From Gari tellinella (Eukaryota; Mollusca; Bivalvia; Cardiida; Psammobiidae), in contig OV277861.1 of NCBI GenBank assembly GCA_922989275.2, positions 98,308,993-98,372,992 on the forward strand: a stretch of DNA of 64,000 nt. The letters run 5' to 3'. The position numbers were made by a program, and so were the translations under genes. Of the stretch, positions 11,073 to 21,661 are shown piece by piece. Under the pieces are notes generated by a model. That model ran no database searches. It was not told where the DNA came from and saw nothing but the letters and a program-made list of their open reading frames with translations. Every line of letters begins with the position of its first letter. The stretch's first letter is position 1.

Positions 11073-11315
11073 TTAATACTTTTTATTGCTGATTCGTCCA
11101 CTCCTGTGGTCATCGTCAAAGCTAGTGACGCCATGACAACTTTTCTTTCCCGGAGTTGGTCCTCGGAACTCTCCGACAAGTTTCCACGGGTTGACTAAAA
11201 GAGCGTCGTAAATCCCGGAAAGGAAGGTCACCTGGTCCCTGTTCATTACTGTCCCTGTGGCCGAACTTAAGAGTTTTGCCTCCTTATTTCGTTCTTCGAT
11301 CAATTTCCCTTTCCT
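11073..11315 (-). CDS. Candidate 3'-terminal coding exon, unknown protein
   Basis: The family is not recognised. On the minus strand a frame opens immediately after TAG (11318-11316), which fits a 3' splice acceptor (ACAATAG then AGGAAAGGG), and runs 80 codons to TAA at 11075-11073. The N-terminal half is polar and charged (about residues 1-20). The middle has a hydrophobic run (QVTFLSGIYDALLVNPWKLV), then a Gly/Pro/Lys region (GPTPGKK), one Cys, an acidic DDD and a basic tail ending NKKY. Composition and base content (near 48% GC against an AT-rich surrounding) are unlike the hairpin-derived frames. There is no initiating ATG with good context, so earlier exons would lie to the right, beyond a half M1 copy at 11.4 kb. 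The polypyrimidine tract is weak. It could still be chance open frame. Confidence 0.4.
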   Translation of the reverse strand, partial: RKGKLIEERNKEAKLLSSATGTVMNRDQVTFLSGIYDALLVNPWKLVGEFRGPTPGKKSCHGVTSFDDDHRSGRISNKKY

Positions 11316-11389
11316 CTATTGTCGTCCGTTTATCGAAACTAAATACTTAGTAGATACGCAATAGAAGAAGGCGGGTTATTTTGTATCTT

Positions 11390-11479
11390 ATCTAGCTCCA
11401 AACTGTTTGCAATAGACATAAGCGCTTAAGTATATTAATTATGTTTATTGGGAATAAATTAACTTCTTCTTAACTGTAC
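11390..11479. mobile_element. M1 element, right half only
   Basis: One alpha arm (CTAGCTCCAAACTGTTTGCA) followed by TTTATTGGGAATAAAT...CTTCTTAACTGTA, the M1 right end. The left half is missing. Confidence 0.6.
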
Positions 11480-11701
11480 AGTCAAACTTCTATTGATAAA
11501 AAACGAACACTCAGTGAAATATATAGACAAGAAGTGGAAGAATTAATAAAAGGCGTTAAAATACGTATCGAAAGAGTAAAAGGTTAATGCAGTATATTAA
11601 TAATACAGAAAGCTATGGTGGAAGCGGGCTGTGCCATTTTATCCTGCATTAGGCAAACACATGTAATGGGTACTATACATGGGATTTCGTTGAATGCACG
11701 C

Positions 11702-11953
11702 GTAACCCTTTACCCCATAGTTTGTTTCTAGTTTGGAAGACAAGTGACTACTTAAAGCAGGTTGAAAGTAAAGCAGAATGCGCCTTCAGGCGCATTCTGC
11801 TTTCCGTTCAGCATGCTTTAAGCTACCATTTGATAGGATATAGAAAATATTTCTTAAGGTGCATTTTTATGACTGTTTCATTTGGAACTATTTTCTTTGA
11901 CGGATGAATAAAATTAATGCGCTAAAAGTCGCTTCTATAAGGTAAAGGGTTAA
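11702..11953. mobile_element. C element with complete beta hairpin
   Basis: GTAACCCTTTACCCCATAGT start, right end GGGGTAAAGGGTTAA type (TTAA 11950-11953). Beta hairpin 11752-11822 with apex GCGCCTTCAGGCGC. The 61-aa plus frame inside it is an artefact. Confidence 0.9.
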
Positions 11954-12169
11954 AACCGAAACACACACGACTTATTTATATTAAAATTGTGAGTCGCAAG
12001 TAGATTTAATGTTGCGACCTCTAATAGAAATCGTAGGTCCGCACCTGGAATGCATAAAACTTTCGGTTATTACTCTTTGTTCGATGTAATAAATGTGATG
12101 ATACCCTATCTGTCCTATATGTTAATTCGTTTGCTTTCACTGCTTTATCCGCGAATACAATACTTATGC

Positions 12170-12238
12170 GCAAACAGGTTGGATCTTAATCAGACGCTGT
12201 GTGACCCGTCGCCTGGTTAGGATCTCCAATCTATTTGA
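12170..12238. repeat. Alpha hairpin, decayed, D-like context
   Basis: GCAAACAGGTTGGATCTTAA ... CAATCTATTTGACACTCATT. The flank GACACTCATT is that of reverse D elements, but the D ends are not visible. Confidence 0.6.
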
Positions 12239-12299
12239 CACTCATTACAATATACAATTAGGTAGTTTATCTATTACATTGTATTCAAATGTGATATAT

Positions 12300-12433
12300 A
12301 ATCAAAGCCCTTGGCTTTTTAGGTCACTTGGCACACATATAGTGATCGCACTACGTCCGTCGTCGTCGTTCGTCCTTTGAACGTTGTCGGCCGTCGTTTT
12401 GTTTTGTTTTTCATAATCGACATACAGCTAGAA
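12300..12433 (+). repeat. CGTCCGTCGTCG-containing dispersed repeat fragment
   Basis: AAAGCCCTTGGCTTTTTAGG ... GTCCGTCGTCGTCGTTCGTCC. A weaker relative lies near 8450-8510. The G element at 12434 interrupts it or adjoins it. Confidence 0.45.
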
Positions 12434-12683
12434 CCTGGGGTCCGTTTCATAAAACTTCTTACGACAAATTTTGTCGTAAGTCAGATTATAAAAGTATCAA
12501 ATTATTTTTATTTCTCCGTCTTATCCTGTATTGTGACATCTTTTTGGAATCGTCTTGAAAAGACGATTCCAAAAAGATGTCACAAGACAGGGTTAGATAA
12601 AAAAAATCAGAGATTATATGTATTTTAAAGTTTTGACTTACGACACCATTTGTCGTAAGATGTTTTATGAAACGGGCCCCAGG
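12434..12683. mobile_element. G element with delta hairpin
   Basis: Inverted ends CCTGGGGTCCGTTTCATAAA / AAACGGGCCCCAGG, then the sub-terminal palindrome ACGACAAATTTTGTCGT. The centre is GGAATCGTCTTGAAAAGACG flanked by GTGACATCTTTTT arms. The two 67-83 aa frames in it are mirror artefacts. Confidence 0.9.
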
Positions 12684-13769
12684 TGTCATTTAAATCTGCA
12701 TGCTCTGAAATGAATGTAATGCACAGTGGTAAAAGCTGACCACACTCTTAAATGTAAGGCACACCGTATGATTTATATACCTTTTAAAAAATAGTGAAAT
12801 ACCTGATGATGTAAATGGCTTATATGCTGAATCAGTGTTCCAATCTTCGAAAGGTTGCCTAAGATAGATATTGAGAAATGTTCGTCAAGTTACAAAGAAA
12901 TTAAACTAATAATAATACATGTAATTAAAAACGGCACACGCGACAGGGTGACGACAACAGCTCGACTTTTTGAAAAGTTGACCTACACATGATAATAAAA
13001 ACACCAATAAACATCATTTAAAGAACAAATCAAACAAATACAATGGTTGGGATTTGGACATCTGACCTATGTTTCTCAGTCCTTAGAATCCTACGCGTTA
13101 AACATAAGGCTATCGTGGCACATGTTACTCAACTTACGTTTATGAGATATATAACGTCTATCAATATTCAAGCGATATCCTCGCGCAGGTTGTATATGTC
13201 CTTAACAAAATTTGAGTTAGTACGCATTTTGATGTAAATAAAGAAGAAATATAGTTTATGTAGGTTTAGTTTAAAAGGCTTATCTAGTAGACTCTGTCTA
13301 AAAGTCATTAATGCTTCGTTATTTCTTTCCATTGCAAGTGCGATCTTCTTGGTGTTTTAGGTTTGTTCAATTTTTATGAACTGACTTCTTGAATTATGTT
13401 TTTCCGTCTACGTCGGCAAACAAAACAGACGACATCGTATTTAAAGCTGGTGACGTCACGAAGTGCATGTTTCAGTCTTGTTGGATTGTTTGTTTTACTA
13501 AAATATCCTTCATGCAGATGCCTAGTTACTTGTTGTAATTTTTGGATTCTATCTGTTTGCCTCGTAGAATCGTGTGATTGCATTTGGTGTCTGCAAATGG
13601 TATCACAATTTAGTTCAAATATACTTTAAGAAGAACGTCAATCATTTTGTTAGCTTAAATACACGTTTGTTGTGAACCCCACCCCCACTCCTTCCGTTCG
13701 TATTATTTGGATTCCATCTGTTTGCCACTTTATGACAATTCAGAACAAGAATACTTGGGAATCGTTATA
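12684..13769. other. Non-coding, no gene recognised
   Basis: Frames at 13374-13583 (minus) and 13396-13629 (plus) overlap each other and neither shows a domain. No tandem structure seen. Confidence 0.4.
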
Positions 13770-13977
13770 TACAGTAAAATCTCCATATTTCGACGAATAA
13801 GTTGTGTTAATTATTAGGCGCTTACGACAGGTTATTGCTTAAAGCAATGTGGCATTAAAAAACCCAGGATGCTCCTTTAGGGTTTTTGTAATGTCACCTA
13901 ACTACCGACTGTCTTTTATACAATCAATTAGCCGTTTTAGTTGTCGTAATAGATAATCTTTATTGTAATTTGGCTTA
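13770..13977. mobile_element. I element (TA-flanked)
   Basis: TACAGTAAAATCTCCATATTTCG at the left, TTGTCGTAATAGATAATCTTTATTGTA at the right. The interior GCTTAAAGCAATGTGGCATT / AATGTCACCT pairs as a hairpin. Confidence 0.65.
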
Positions 13978-14274
13978 CATTTTCAGGGCTGAAGAACATT
14001 GGACCATGTTGCTAGTCATCTGCGCTATTTATCAGTCGCTTGTTTTATTTTTCTGTCTACAAACAAAATGATTTAAAACATTATTCAAAATAAATATTTT
14101 CAAATAATATTTTGAAATATACACTTGACCTTTCCCCCGGTGTGGTATCGTGTGATTTAGATTGTTGTTTGCAAATGTAATCAATGAAATGGTGTTTTAT
14201 CTAATTTTAAATCAAGGAAACTTAAAGACGAACGCCAAATAGGTTTTTGGTTTGTTTTGTAAAAGGATAGCCCC

Positions 14275-14820
14275 ACTTAAAGTATCATTTTCGCAATACC
14301 AACTCGAAGCTATAGTTAGTCTCTGGTATGACTCGACCATGCAGTGATCGACTTTTGAAGCACCATGCTCGTAATGCCAACGTAAAACTATAGTTAATCT
14401 CTGACATGGCTCGACAAATGATCGAACTCTTGAAGCACCGCGCTCGTTATGCCAACGTGAAGCTAAAGTTAGTCTCTGGTATGGTTTGATAAGTGAACCA
14501 ACTCTAGAAGCAACACGCTCGTAATGTCAACGGGAAGCTATAGTTAATCTCTGGTATGGTTCGACAAGTGATCGTACTCTTGAAGCACCGCGTTCGTAAT
14601 ACCAACGTGAAGCTATAGTTAGTCTCTGGTATGAGCAAACCAGTGATCGAACACTTGAAGCACCGTGCTCGTAATGCCAACGTGAGGCTGCTATAGTTAG
14701 TCTCTGGTATGATGCGACCAGTGATCGAACTCTTGAAGCACTGCGCTTGTAATGCCAGTATGAAACTAACGTTAGTATCTGATATAGCTAGACCAGTGAC
14801 TGAACCCTTAAAGCAACCCT
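14275..14820 (-). repeat. Tandem repeat, 75-bp unit, about seven copies
   Basis: GAAGCACCGCGCTCGTAATG and TAGTTAGTCTCTGGTATG recur at 14358, 14432, 14507, 14582, 14657 and 14734, so the period is 74-78 bp. A period divisible by 3 leaves one minus frame open (14836-14504), giving a 25-residue peptide repeat (IPETNYS...LALRARCFK). Copies outside that span have lost the frame. Confidence 0.85.
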
Positions 14821-15649
14821 GATAGATTCGGATCATAGAGGTTTACCTTGTTTAATCAACTCAGAATAGTTAATGTATGTGCCCATCGGATAAATGGTAA
14901 AAAGATACATCGCAAACAACCATATCAAATATCGCTTGAGAAGGGTACTTTTAAGGCGATCGAGTTTCGCCTTCAACTGTATTTGTAGTATTGGAAACAT
15001 TTTATTTTGATTTGCTCTAAACTAAAAGAGCTCCGAAAGTTATGCATTAAGAAAAAATTATTATGACCGACCAAGTATGTAAAAATTATTTGCTATGTAA
15101 GAAGACCATCATGCATTCCATACAATGACTGGTGTTTTGCTACTGCTCGTCAGAGGCACAGGGACATGTCACTTCATCCCACATAAATTCTACATTACCA
15201 ATTCTATGATAACAGAAATGCATTACATGTATTACAGCAAATGCACAACACAGTAAAACGTCTGGTTAAAAATGCCATTTTTAGGCAATACACTTTGGTA
15301 CTATAGTTCTAGGCACTACTTTCAAATGAGAGCATTTCCGGTCTATTTGGTGTTCCCTAACCTCTAACAGGTCAGACTCGGTAGGTACCTAGATTTTTGG
15401 CGCTAACATTGAATGTAGTCAAGACGTTATACAATACTATCTGGTAGGGTCTTCGAAAACGATATAGGGGCCCATTAACTGTTGAATATTTCCCATTCTC
15501 TCTGAACACAATCACCTTCCCGTGTTGGCTCGATATCAGACCATGATTAGGTAGGCCGAACGGCCACAAATTGTTACAAATATTCCACAAACAATTCATT
15601 GTAACACTGTAAGAAAGCATTATCATCTTGGTTATCTGAAACTATCGAA
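14821..15649. other. Non-coding, no gene recognised
   Basis: The 84-aa minus frame at 15372-15626 has no recognisable domain and an ordinary length for chance. Confidence 0.4.
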
Positions 15650-15863
15650 TTAACCCCTTCACTGCCACGACGTCATTAATTTAAAAAAAAATTGTCGTCT
15701 GCTTTTATTTCTTAAATTTAAATCTTAGGATTTTTTACTTAAAATATTGAAATGAGTGTCAAGCAGTGTGGATCCGGATCTGACGCCGCGTTACGCGGCG
15801 TCTGATCAGGATCCAAACTGTTTGCAAATAAGTATTGTTCTCGGGTAGGCAGTGGAGGGGTTA
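15650..15863. mobile_element. D element with alpha hairpin
   Basis: TTAACCCCTTCACTGCCACG start (TTAA 15650-15653), TTGTCGTCTGCTTTTATTTC, alpha 15759-15825 with apex GCCGCGTTACGCGGCG, and a right end decayed to TTAT. It is the best D reference copy here. Confidence 0.9.
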
Positions 15864-16153
15864 TTGCCGATCTTTACCTTTGTATTGCTGAGGAGCAACC
15901 TAACACTCTCGCGGTTTAAAATACCGTTTGTCTAAAAACGTCATTTTCTTTTATATCTCAAACTCTTTTTTGACGCATTTTAAGCAGAGAAACATAGGAC
16001 TGAGCGTTAAGCAGTTTGAATCCTTGTCAAACATCACACATACTGTTTCGTGTGTTTTAGGAAATTTAGGCAATCACTTAGACGCAAACTTCGGTTCTGC
16101 GGAATAATGTAGCGAGCTCAAGAAAAATAAGGAATGCCTCTCATTTTTTTACA

Positions 16154-16405
16154 ATTTCAACCCTAGCGACGAGGATACTGATCATTAACAAACAGTGTAC
16201 CTGTTGAAAGAGTATACAATTTGGCCAAGGCAAACAGGATATACCCTCTGCAGAGGGCTCCTGCAGGAGCCCTCTGATCAGGGTCTGCATTGTTTGTCAT
16301 TTTTGCAATATTTTGTTAAAATCAAGAAAAAAATAGTCATAAATGGGTTGGATTTAATTGTAATCTGTAATTGTCCATTTAAAGTTTCAGGGTTGAATGA
16401 GTTAA
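16154..16405. mobile_element. A element, diverged, sharing TTAA with next element
   Basis: CCCTAGCGACGAGGATACT left region, alpha variant at about 16230-16297, and GTTTCAGGGTTGAATGAG before TTAA (16402-16405). A D-like CCCTTTCACTGTCG starts directly at this TTAA. Confidence 0.75.
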
Positions 16406-16599
16406 CCCTTTCACTGTCGTTTGCGACTTGACTGGTATTGGTATTATGTATCTGTTCTCAATTCAAATTATTTGACGCTCGGATTTAGGTTTGTTATATT
16501 CAAAAATATAAAATTCTTGAATTGACAAATATTGCACTTGACAATAAATACGAAAGACTCAAGCAGGAAACGTAACACAAACAATACACCCACCTCTCA

Positions 16600-16660
16600 A
16601 GCAGAACACACACACACAGTCATACCACAACAAACACACAAACACACGCAATACCATTCC
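16600..16660. repeat. CA-rich simple sequence
   Basis: AGAACACACACACACAGTC then ACAACAAACACACAAACACACG. Imperfect (CA)n and CAAA tract. Confidence 0.7.
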
Positions 16661-16856
16661 TTCATCTACACACTAAATAGAAAACAACACGCAAGACAAA
16701 CATAAAGCTAAGTGAAAGCTAACTTTGAAGCATAAGGAAATCATGACCAGTAGAACTATTTGAGACCTTAAAATGGCATTAGTCTCAGCCTTAATACAAA
16801 TGAGAGCCTTGTGGACGGATGCCACTCTGAAGATAAGACGGTTCATTCTTATATTA

Positions 16857-17360
16857 AACATTTACACCATAGATACTCATTTTTACGCATTTAATTAATG
16901 TCTCCACTGAAGAAAATAGTTCCAATTTATACAGTAAATGATTATACTCTATGTGCAACATCATAAATACTTTCTACAGTGTAGAAGATGTGAATGCAGG
17001 ATGTAAGTAAAGCAGAGTGCGCCCTTAACCCTTTACCCAATAACCCGTTTATAACATTATATACAGGTGATCACTTAAAGCAGGTTGAAAGTAAAGCAGA
17101 ATGTGCCTTAAGGCACATTCTGCTTTACTTTCAGCCTGCTTTAAACTATCATCTGCTAGGCTATATAAAAATATTTGATATTGTAATTGTTCATGCGGGT
17201 ATTAACTGGAACTATTTTCTTCAGCGGATGAATAAATAAAATACGCTAAACGTCGCTTCTATGGGGGAAAGGGTTAAGGCGCATTCTGCTTTACCTTCAA
17301 CCTGTTTTAGGTGGTCACCTGTCTACAAACGAATATACAGGCTATGAGGTAAAGGGTTAA
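16857..17360. mobile_element. C element split at its hairpin apex (outer copy)
   Basis: Left part CCATAGATACTCATTTTTACG to AAAGCAGAGTGCGCCC (to 17024). Right part GGCGCATTCTGCTTTACC to GAGGTAAAGGGTTAA (17274-17360). The halves join at GCGCC-TTAA-GGCGC, the beta apex, where the inner C copy sits. Confidence 0.9.
17025..17277. mobile_element. C element nested in the TTAA apex of another C (inner copy)
   Basis: TTAACCCTTTACCCAATAAC start and GGGGGAAAGGGTTAA end, with TTAA at 17025-17028 and 17274-17277. Complete beta hairpin at about 17083-17150 with apex GTGCCTTAAGGCAC. Confidence 0.92.
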
Positions 17361-17559
17361 GATGACACTACCGTCACCATTTTTCTTAATTTTATTGTAT
17401 TCAGATATAAAAGCGTTTTCCCGTTATTTAACCTTTTTATCAAAATTTGACACGCGTTTATAAAAGTTTAGATCCTGACAAGAAACAGAATAAGTAAGAT
17501 GGAGTGACCTGTCCTTGCTCAGTAAATCCATTTCGTTGGGTAATTTTTTAATAATTCCA

Positions 17560-17695
17560 ATTGCCACTTAAGTGTAGTCCATTTTGAGTATCTAGGGTTA
17601 ATTTTAATAATGCAGAATGACAAACAGGAGCCCTCTGATCAGGGTTTACAATGTTTGCATAGGACAGGTTAAGTTTTCAGCCCTTTGAGTTAAAT
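17560..17695. mobile_element. A element, internally deleted
   Basis: One alpha-variant arm (ACAGGAGCCCTCTGATCAGG, 17627-17646) lies between GACAAACAG and ATGTTTGCATAGGACAG. It ends AGCCCTTTGAG at TTAA near 17692. The other arm is lost. Confidence 0.65.
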
Positions 17696-17839
17696 AAACG
17701 AAACAAACTTAGTTGAAAAAATAATAAGCAGACGACGACTTTTTAACAGACAATAAATCAATCTGTTAATAGCTATTTTAACGAATGGTAATGGGCAGGG
17801 GGAAGGGGTAGTTTGTCAAGATAATTAAATACTTTTCAA

Positions 17840-18252
17840 TACCATGGAAATAAGTATAATTTGCTCTGGGCGGATGGCGTATACAAAGACTGCGTTCTTT
17901 TCATACATCAACTGCTCGGCGTGGATACAGACTAGGATATTCGATCCCAATCACCAGAATTTGTCACAATGTAACAAAAACGAATCTCAGTATACATGTG
18001 CCTTGTCGTGAGAAAATGATACTGAAAACAGTTTATATCCTCATCATTTGGGAAGTAGACTGCTCTGTGTGTAATTTGTATCGTCCTGTAAGAAGAAATA
18101 GACCACACTGGTTCGGCAAAACGAACCGGCTCCAGCTTAACGCTTCGGTTTCCGTTAATCTCACGCAACGGCTCCCGTTCAAAGTCGGCGTCAGTTGTTA
18201 AATCGACACATGTGAGTATACACATATTATGTTTGTCCTTGTAGGTATGCAT
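17840..18252. other. Complex, GC-richer non-repetitive block
   Basis: Both strands are open over part of it (minus 18252-17932, 106 codons; plus 17998-18201). No domain was recognised in either. GGTTCGGCAAAACGAACC is a short inverted repeat. It could be an exon or regulatory DNA, and the sequence alone does not decide. Confidence 0.3.
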
Positions 18253-18306
18253 GCATCAGTATGTGAGACACTCCGTAAGAGTCGTTTTGGTCTTCATGTA
18301 AAGCAA

Positions 18307-18590
18307 GGGGCCTCCATGGCCTAGTGGTATAGTCACTGTGACTAACATCACCAAGCTTCTCACCGCTGTGAGTCCGAATCCCAGTAGGGTCGTTCGGATT
18401 TTTCATGTGGGGAAGCCTTCCAGCTGGCTTGCGGAAGGTCGGTGGTTCTACCCAGTTGCCGATGTGTGCCTGAAACAGTGCATAAAGGACTTCTAAGGTC
18501 TTCCTCCACCTATAATTAGCTGGACGTCGCGATATGACTGAAATACTGTTGAAAGCGACGTACAATCAAAACAAATCAAAACAAATCATT
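18307..18590 (+). mobile_element. tRNA-derived SINE
   Basis: A-box-like TGGCCTAGTGG (about 18317) and B-box-like GAGTCCGAATCC (about 18370) form a tRNA-type pol III head. The body has CATGTGGGGAAGCCTTCCAG and GGAAGGTCGGTGGTTCTACC, and the 3' part is GTCGCGATATGACTG...GAAAGCGACG with an AATCAAAAC-rich tail. The body resembles the central domain of the MetaSINE group described from bivalves; this is from memory and was not searched. The 112-aa minus frame over it is an artefact. Confidence 0.75.
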
Positions 18591-18689
18591 TAAAGCAATA
18601 TCCAAGGACAAACACCATATTTGTATACATAACATAATCTTTATTCGGCATAAAGTTGCACAAAGCACATATATAGCCGTACATGTATA

Positions 18690-19576
18690 TACAGTGATGC
18701 TCACTTATAACGAACTTGGATAAGATGAAAAACTGCTTAATACGAAATAAAAATAATTCCCCGACCGCTTCCTTCTTTATTTCAATGGCTTCATGCTTGC
18801 TTAAGATGAAAACTGGATATAACGAAAAACTGGATAAGACAAACTGATTTCTAGGTCCCTAAACTGGATTTTACCTGTAAAATAGTTCTGTTAATACAAC
18901 ATGCCGGTCATTATCACAGTTTGACAAGTGGCTTACAAAGGTGACAGTACTTAATTGCTTAGCTGCTCATCACCTCAGATAACAAAACATTACCCAACCA
19001 CCATGTTTTGTATATATGCTATTGATAGGATTTTCAAACAACTGGAAATAATTAGTTTACTTGGCACATTATTTGTTTGGATCCAGATCAGATGCTTAAT
19101 AACTGGGTGTCTGATCAGACTTCTTGCTGTTTGACACCTGTATTCTGCAAAAAGATAACAACCACTGATGCTATATCAACATAGTAGATCTATATCAAAA
19201 ACTTTTTTATATTAATAAAGTTTACTTATTAAATATTCATAATAGGTTGAGTTTTGTATTAATACAATACAGGGAACAGGTTAAATTTTCAAGAAGAAAA
19301 ATGGCATTTCTTATGTCATAGCCAATCTTATTTTGTTATTATTTAATTATTCTATTTGGTGCAATTAAAAGAAATATTTAAGATTTAATTTCTATGCATT
19401 TCTATCTATCTTTCTTTCTTTCTAATCAATTATGTACTAAAAGTATGATGAGTAAAAATTTCTTTATATGTAAACTATTCACAAAGAAATTTCGTTGTTT
19501 GGATAAGACGAAGTTTGGATAAGACGAACTAATTTGCAAGATCCCCTGAATTTCGTTATAAGTGAGCATCACTGTA
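18690..19576. mobile_element. H element, 887 bp, TA-flanked, with alpha hairpin
   Basis: Inverted ends of more than 20 bp: ACAGTGATGCTCACTTATAA at the left and its exact complement at the right, with TA at both borders. The inner ends repeat GGATAAGACGAA. It has no transposase frame. A decayed alpha hairpin lies at about 19075-19138. A short relative is at 57229-57401. Confidence 0.85.
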
Positions 19577-19729
19577 GCAGTATTGTGAAAAAACAGATTT
19601 ATATGACAAATTTAAATATATGTAAACCACATACATTATGTGAAACAACCATAAATAATTCTTTCATAAGCATTTACAGAGAAAGAAAATATGGAACATC
19701 GTTTACAATATTTACGAACCAAACTGAAT

Positions 19730-19925
19730 TTATACATACGGTCAAACTTCGAAATCCCGAACTCGCATAAGTCAAACATGGTCGTATTTCAAAGCCAAAA
19801 CGTGCACAAGTCACGTTTCAACTCCGAAATAAGGATCTGCTCGACCCAAGCGTGGACAAATTTTATCTATACAAATACTGGAAACCGAATGAACTGACTT
19901 CGAGATATCGAAGTTCGACTGATCA
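19730..19925. mobile_element. K element, diverged
   Basis: ACGGTCAAACTTCGAAATCC left, gamma palindrome decayed (CAAAACGTGCACAAGTCACG), right end GAGATATCGAAGTTCGACTG. It abuts the LINE 3' end at 19936. Confidence 0.6.
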
Positions 19926-19935
19926 AATAATTCTT

Positions 19936-21290
19936 AAAGATCAGTCAGATTCTGACCTTAGAATTGAAGCAAAATATATAAATTTTGACAAATTTGTGAG
20001 AGTCGTTACCGATTCTGTTGACATAAGTGATATAAATTTATTCAGCGTTGGCCAGTGACAATAGTACGGTTTAAAGTACTTGAATCGTAGCATTCTGTAT
20101 TTCGGACAAACAAGTAAGAAGTGATATTCGTCTTCAATGACGTTTAAATTACAGTGTTTACATTTTCTATCTTGTATGGCAATATTATTGAGTCTGCCAG
20201 TTTCAATACTTAGTTGATGTGACGAAAGTCTAAATTTTGTAAATGCGATTCTATATTTATTGACACTTATACAGTTAAGATATGTTTCTATGTTAAAACT
20301 ATGTTTGTACATGCAATAAGACCCAAGTCGTCTAGAGTTATTAACACTTGTATACCAACTTTGCTTATAAATATCGCGAATACGCTGTTTTATCATATGA
20401 TAAATAGGCGGATTAAACATAAAGTCATTTTGACATCGCCAAATGTCACTCATTCCGATTTCCTAAAGTATCGTTTTGATTTGAAAAGCCCAATTTGTAT
20501 TGTGATAATATCATTATCTGCGTCAGTTCTCAACATATTGTATAAAGGTTTTACAAATGGGTTATTTGACGTTAACATTTTTAACCAGTATTTTACCATA
20601 GTAAGTTTTCTTTGTATTAACATAGGATACCTTCCTGATTCTCCGTATAAACCAACAAGGTTTGTAGACTTTTTTACACATAATAGTTTCCTTAAAAACT
20701 TGCAATGTATCAATTCTATATCCTTACTTTCATGGTAACCCCATACAGCTGACCTATAATTGAGTATTGAACCTACAAGAGTATCAAATAATTTACATTT
20801 TTCTTTGACAGATAATTCAAGTTGATTAAAAACAATAAACAAGTTGTGTAATGCACGATTGCTATGTTTTGCTAGTCTATTTTGGGTTCTTGCCCAGTTT
20901 CCATTTTTAAACAAATGTATCCCAAGATACTTAAAAGAATCTACACTCTCTAAAATTGTATTGTTAATTGTAAAATTATGTCTACTGTGTCGGCCTTTTT
21001 CAAAGATCACTATTTTTGTCTTTGAAGTATTAATTGTAAGGCCCCATGTCAAGCAATAACGTTCAAGATCATTTAAGAGCGACTGTAGAGCTTGTGGCGT
21101 TTCAGCAAAAAGTACTGCGTTATCACAGAAGAGCAAGATATACATCTTGATTTCATTGGTGCTAAATAGACCATCAATATTTGTCTTAGTGTTTTGCAAC
21201 AAATCATTCACAAAAACAAAACCATAAGACTGGAGCTCGGATCTCCCTGCTTGACACCCTTATTTGATAATAGAAACTCATACTTTTAGC
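19936..21290 (-). pseudogene. Dead LINE: reverse transcriptase C-terminal half
   Basis: On the minus strand, 21289 to 21215 encodes KYEFLLSNKGVKQGDP (RT motif with GVKQGD). A frameshift follows, then a 253-codon frame (from 21211) containing ILLFCDNAVLFAE, the position of the catalytic F/YADD box, then LTINTSKTKIVIF and YLGIHLF. A second frameshift at 20450-20453 (overlapping ATGA) leads to a 170-codon frame with a C-terminal zinc-knuckle-like CKHCN...EDEYHFLLVCPKY. This order matches ORF2 of CR1/Jockey-type LINEs. The second catalytic Asp is Asn and the preceding Ala is Cys, so catalysis is expected to be lost. With two frameshifts and a 5' cut at an M1 fragment, it is a fossil. The host's own RT function is not implied. 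Confidence 0.9.
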
Positions 21291-21340
21291 TTCAACGCGT
21301 TTATTTGGAAAGAATAAAGTCTTCTCCACTGTAAAAACTG
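21291..21340. mobile_element. M1 end fragment at the LINE break
   Basis: TTTATTTGGAAAGAATAAAG followed by TCTTCTCCACTGTA is an M1 right end. It marks the truncated 5' side of the LINE remnant. Confidence 0.65.
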
Positions 21341-21344
21341 CTTG

Positions 21345-21468
21345 GGACAACTGTTTGACATTCATTTAAATATTTCTTAAGTCAAAATACCTAAAATCTA
21401 AATTTGAGTAATAAAAGCAGACGACATTTATTTTTAAATTGATGACGTCGTGGCTGTGCAGGAGTTAA
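21345..21468 (-). mobile_element. D element remnant, reverse
   Basis: CAACTGTTTGACATTCATTT, AATAAAAGCAGACGACATTT and GATGACGTCGTGGCTGTGCA up to TTAA at 21465-21468. The hairpin is reduced to one tip. Confidence 0.65.
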
Positions 21469-21534
21469 AGGGATATAAAAGTGGAAAGGTTAAGATCCCA
21501 AATGCCAATGACCTGTCCGCCAAACTATACAGTA

Positions 21535-21655
21535 GATACCCTATATATCGTACTCGTTTAAATAGAACATATCGAACATACAATATTTCAAAATAGCTCA
21601 GTTATGTTGTAATTTTGAAATACGGATGTGGTCGACTTCAGCGAGCAGAGGGTTA
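21535..21655. mobile_element. K-type element, decayed
   Basis: TCGAACATACAATATTTCAA ... AATTTTGAAATACGGATGTG is the gamma frame with a degenerate centre. Confidence 0.45.
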
Positions 21656-21661
21656 TCTAAT

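Noticed and set aside
11722..11907. 61-aa frame KQVESKAECAFRR and similar ones at 16994, 33277, 34387, 34972, 52872 and 56501
   Set aside because: All are translations of hairpin beta and its flanks in C and E elements.
18227..18565. 112-aa minus frame containing PTGIRTHSGEKLG
   Set aside because: It lies on the antisense strand of the tRNA-derived SINE; the apparent peptide comes from the B-box region.
19936..21290. Host gene for a reverse transcriptase
   Set aside because: Frameshifts, altered catalytic box and truncation show a transposon fossil.
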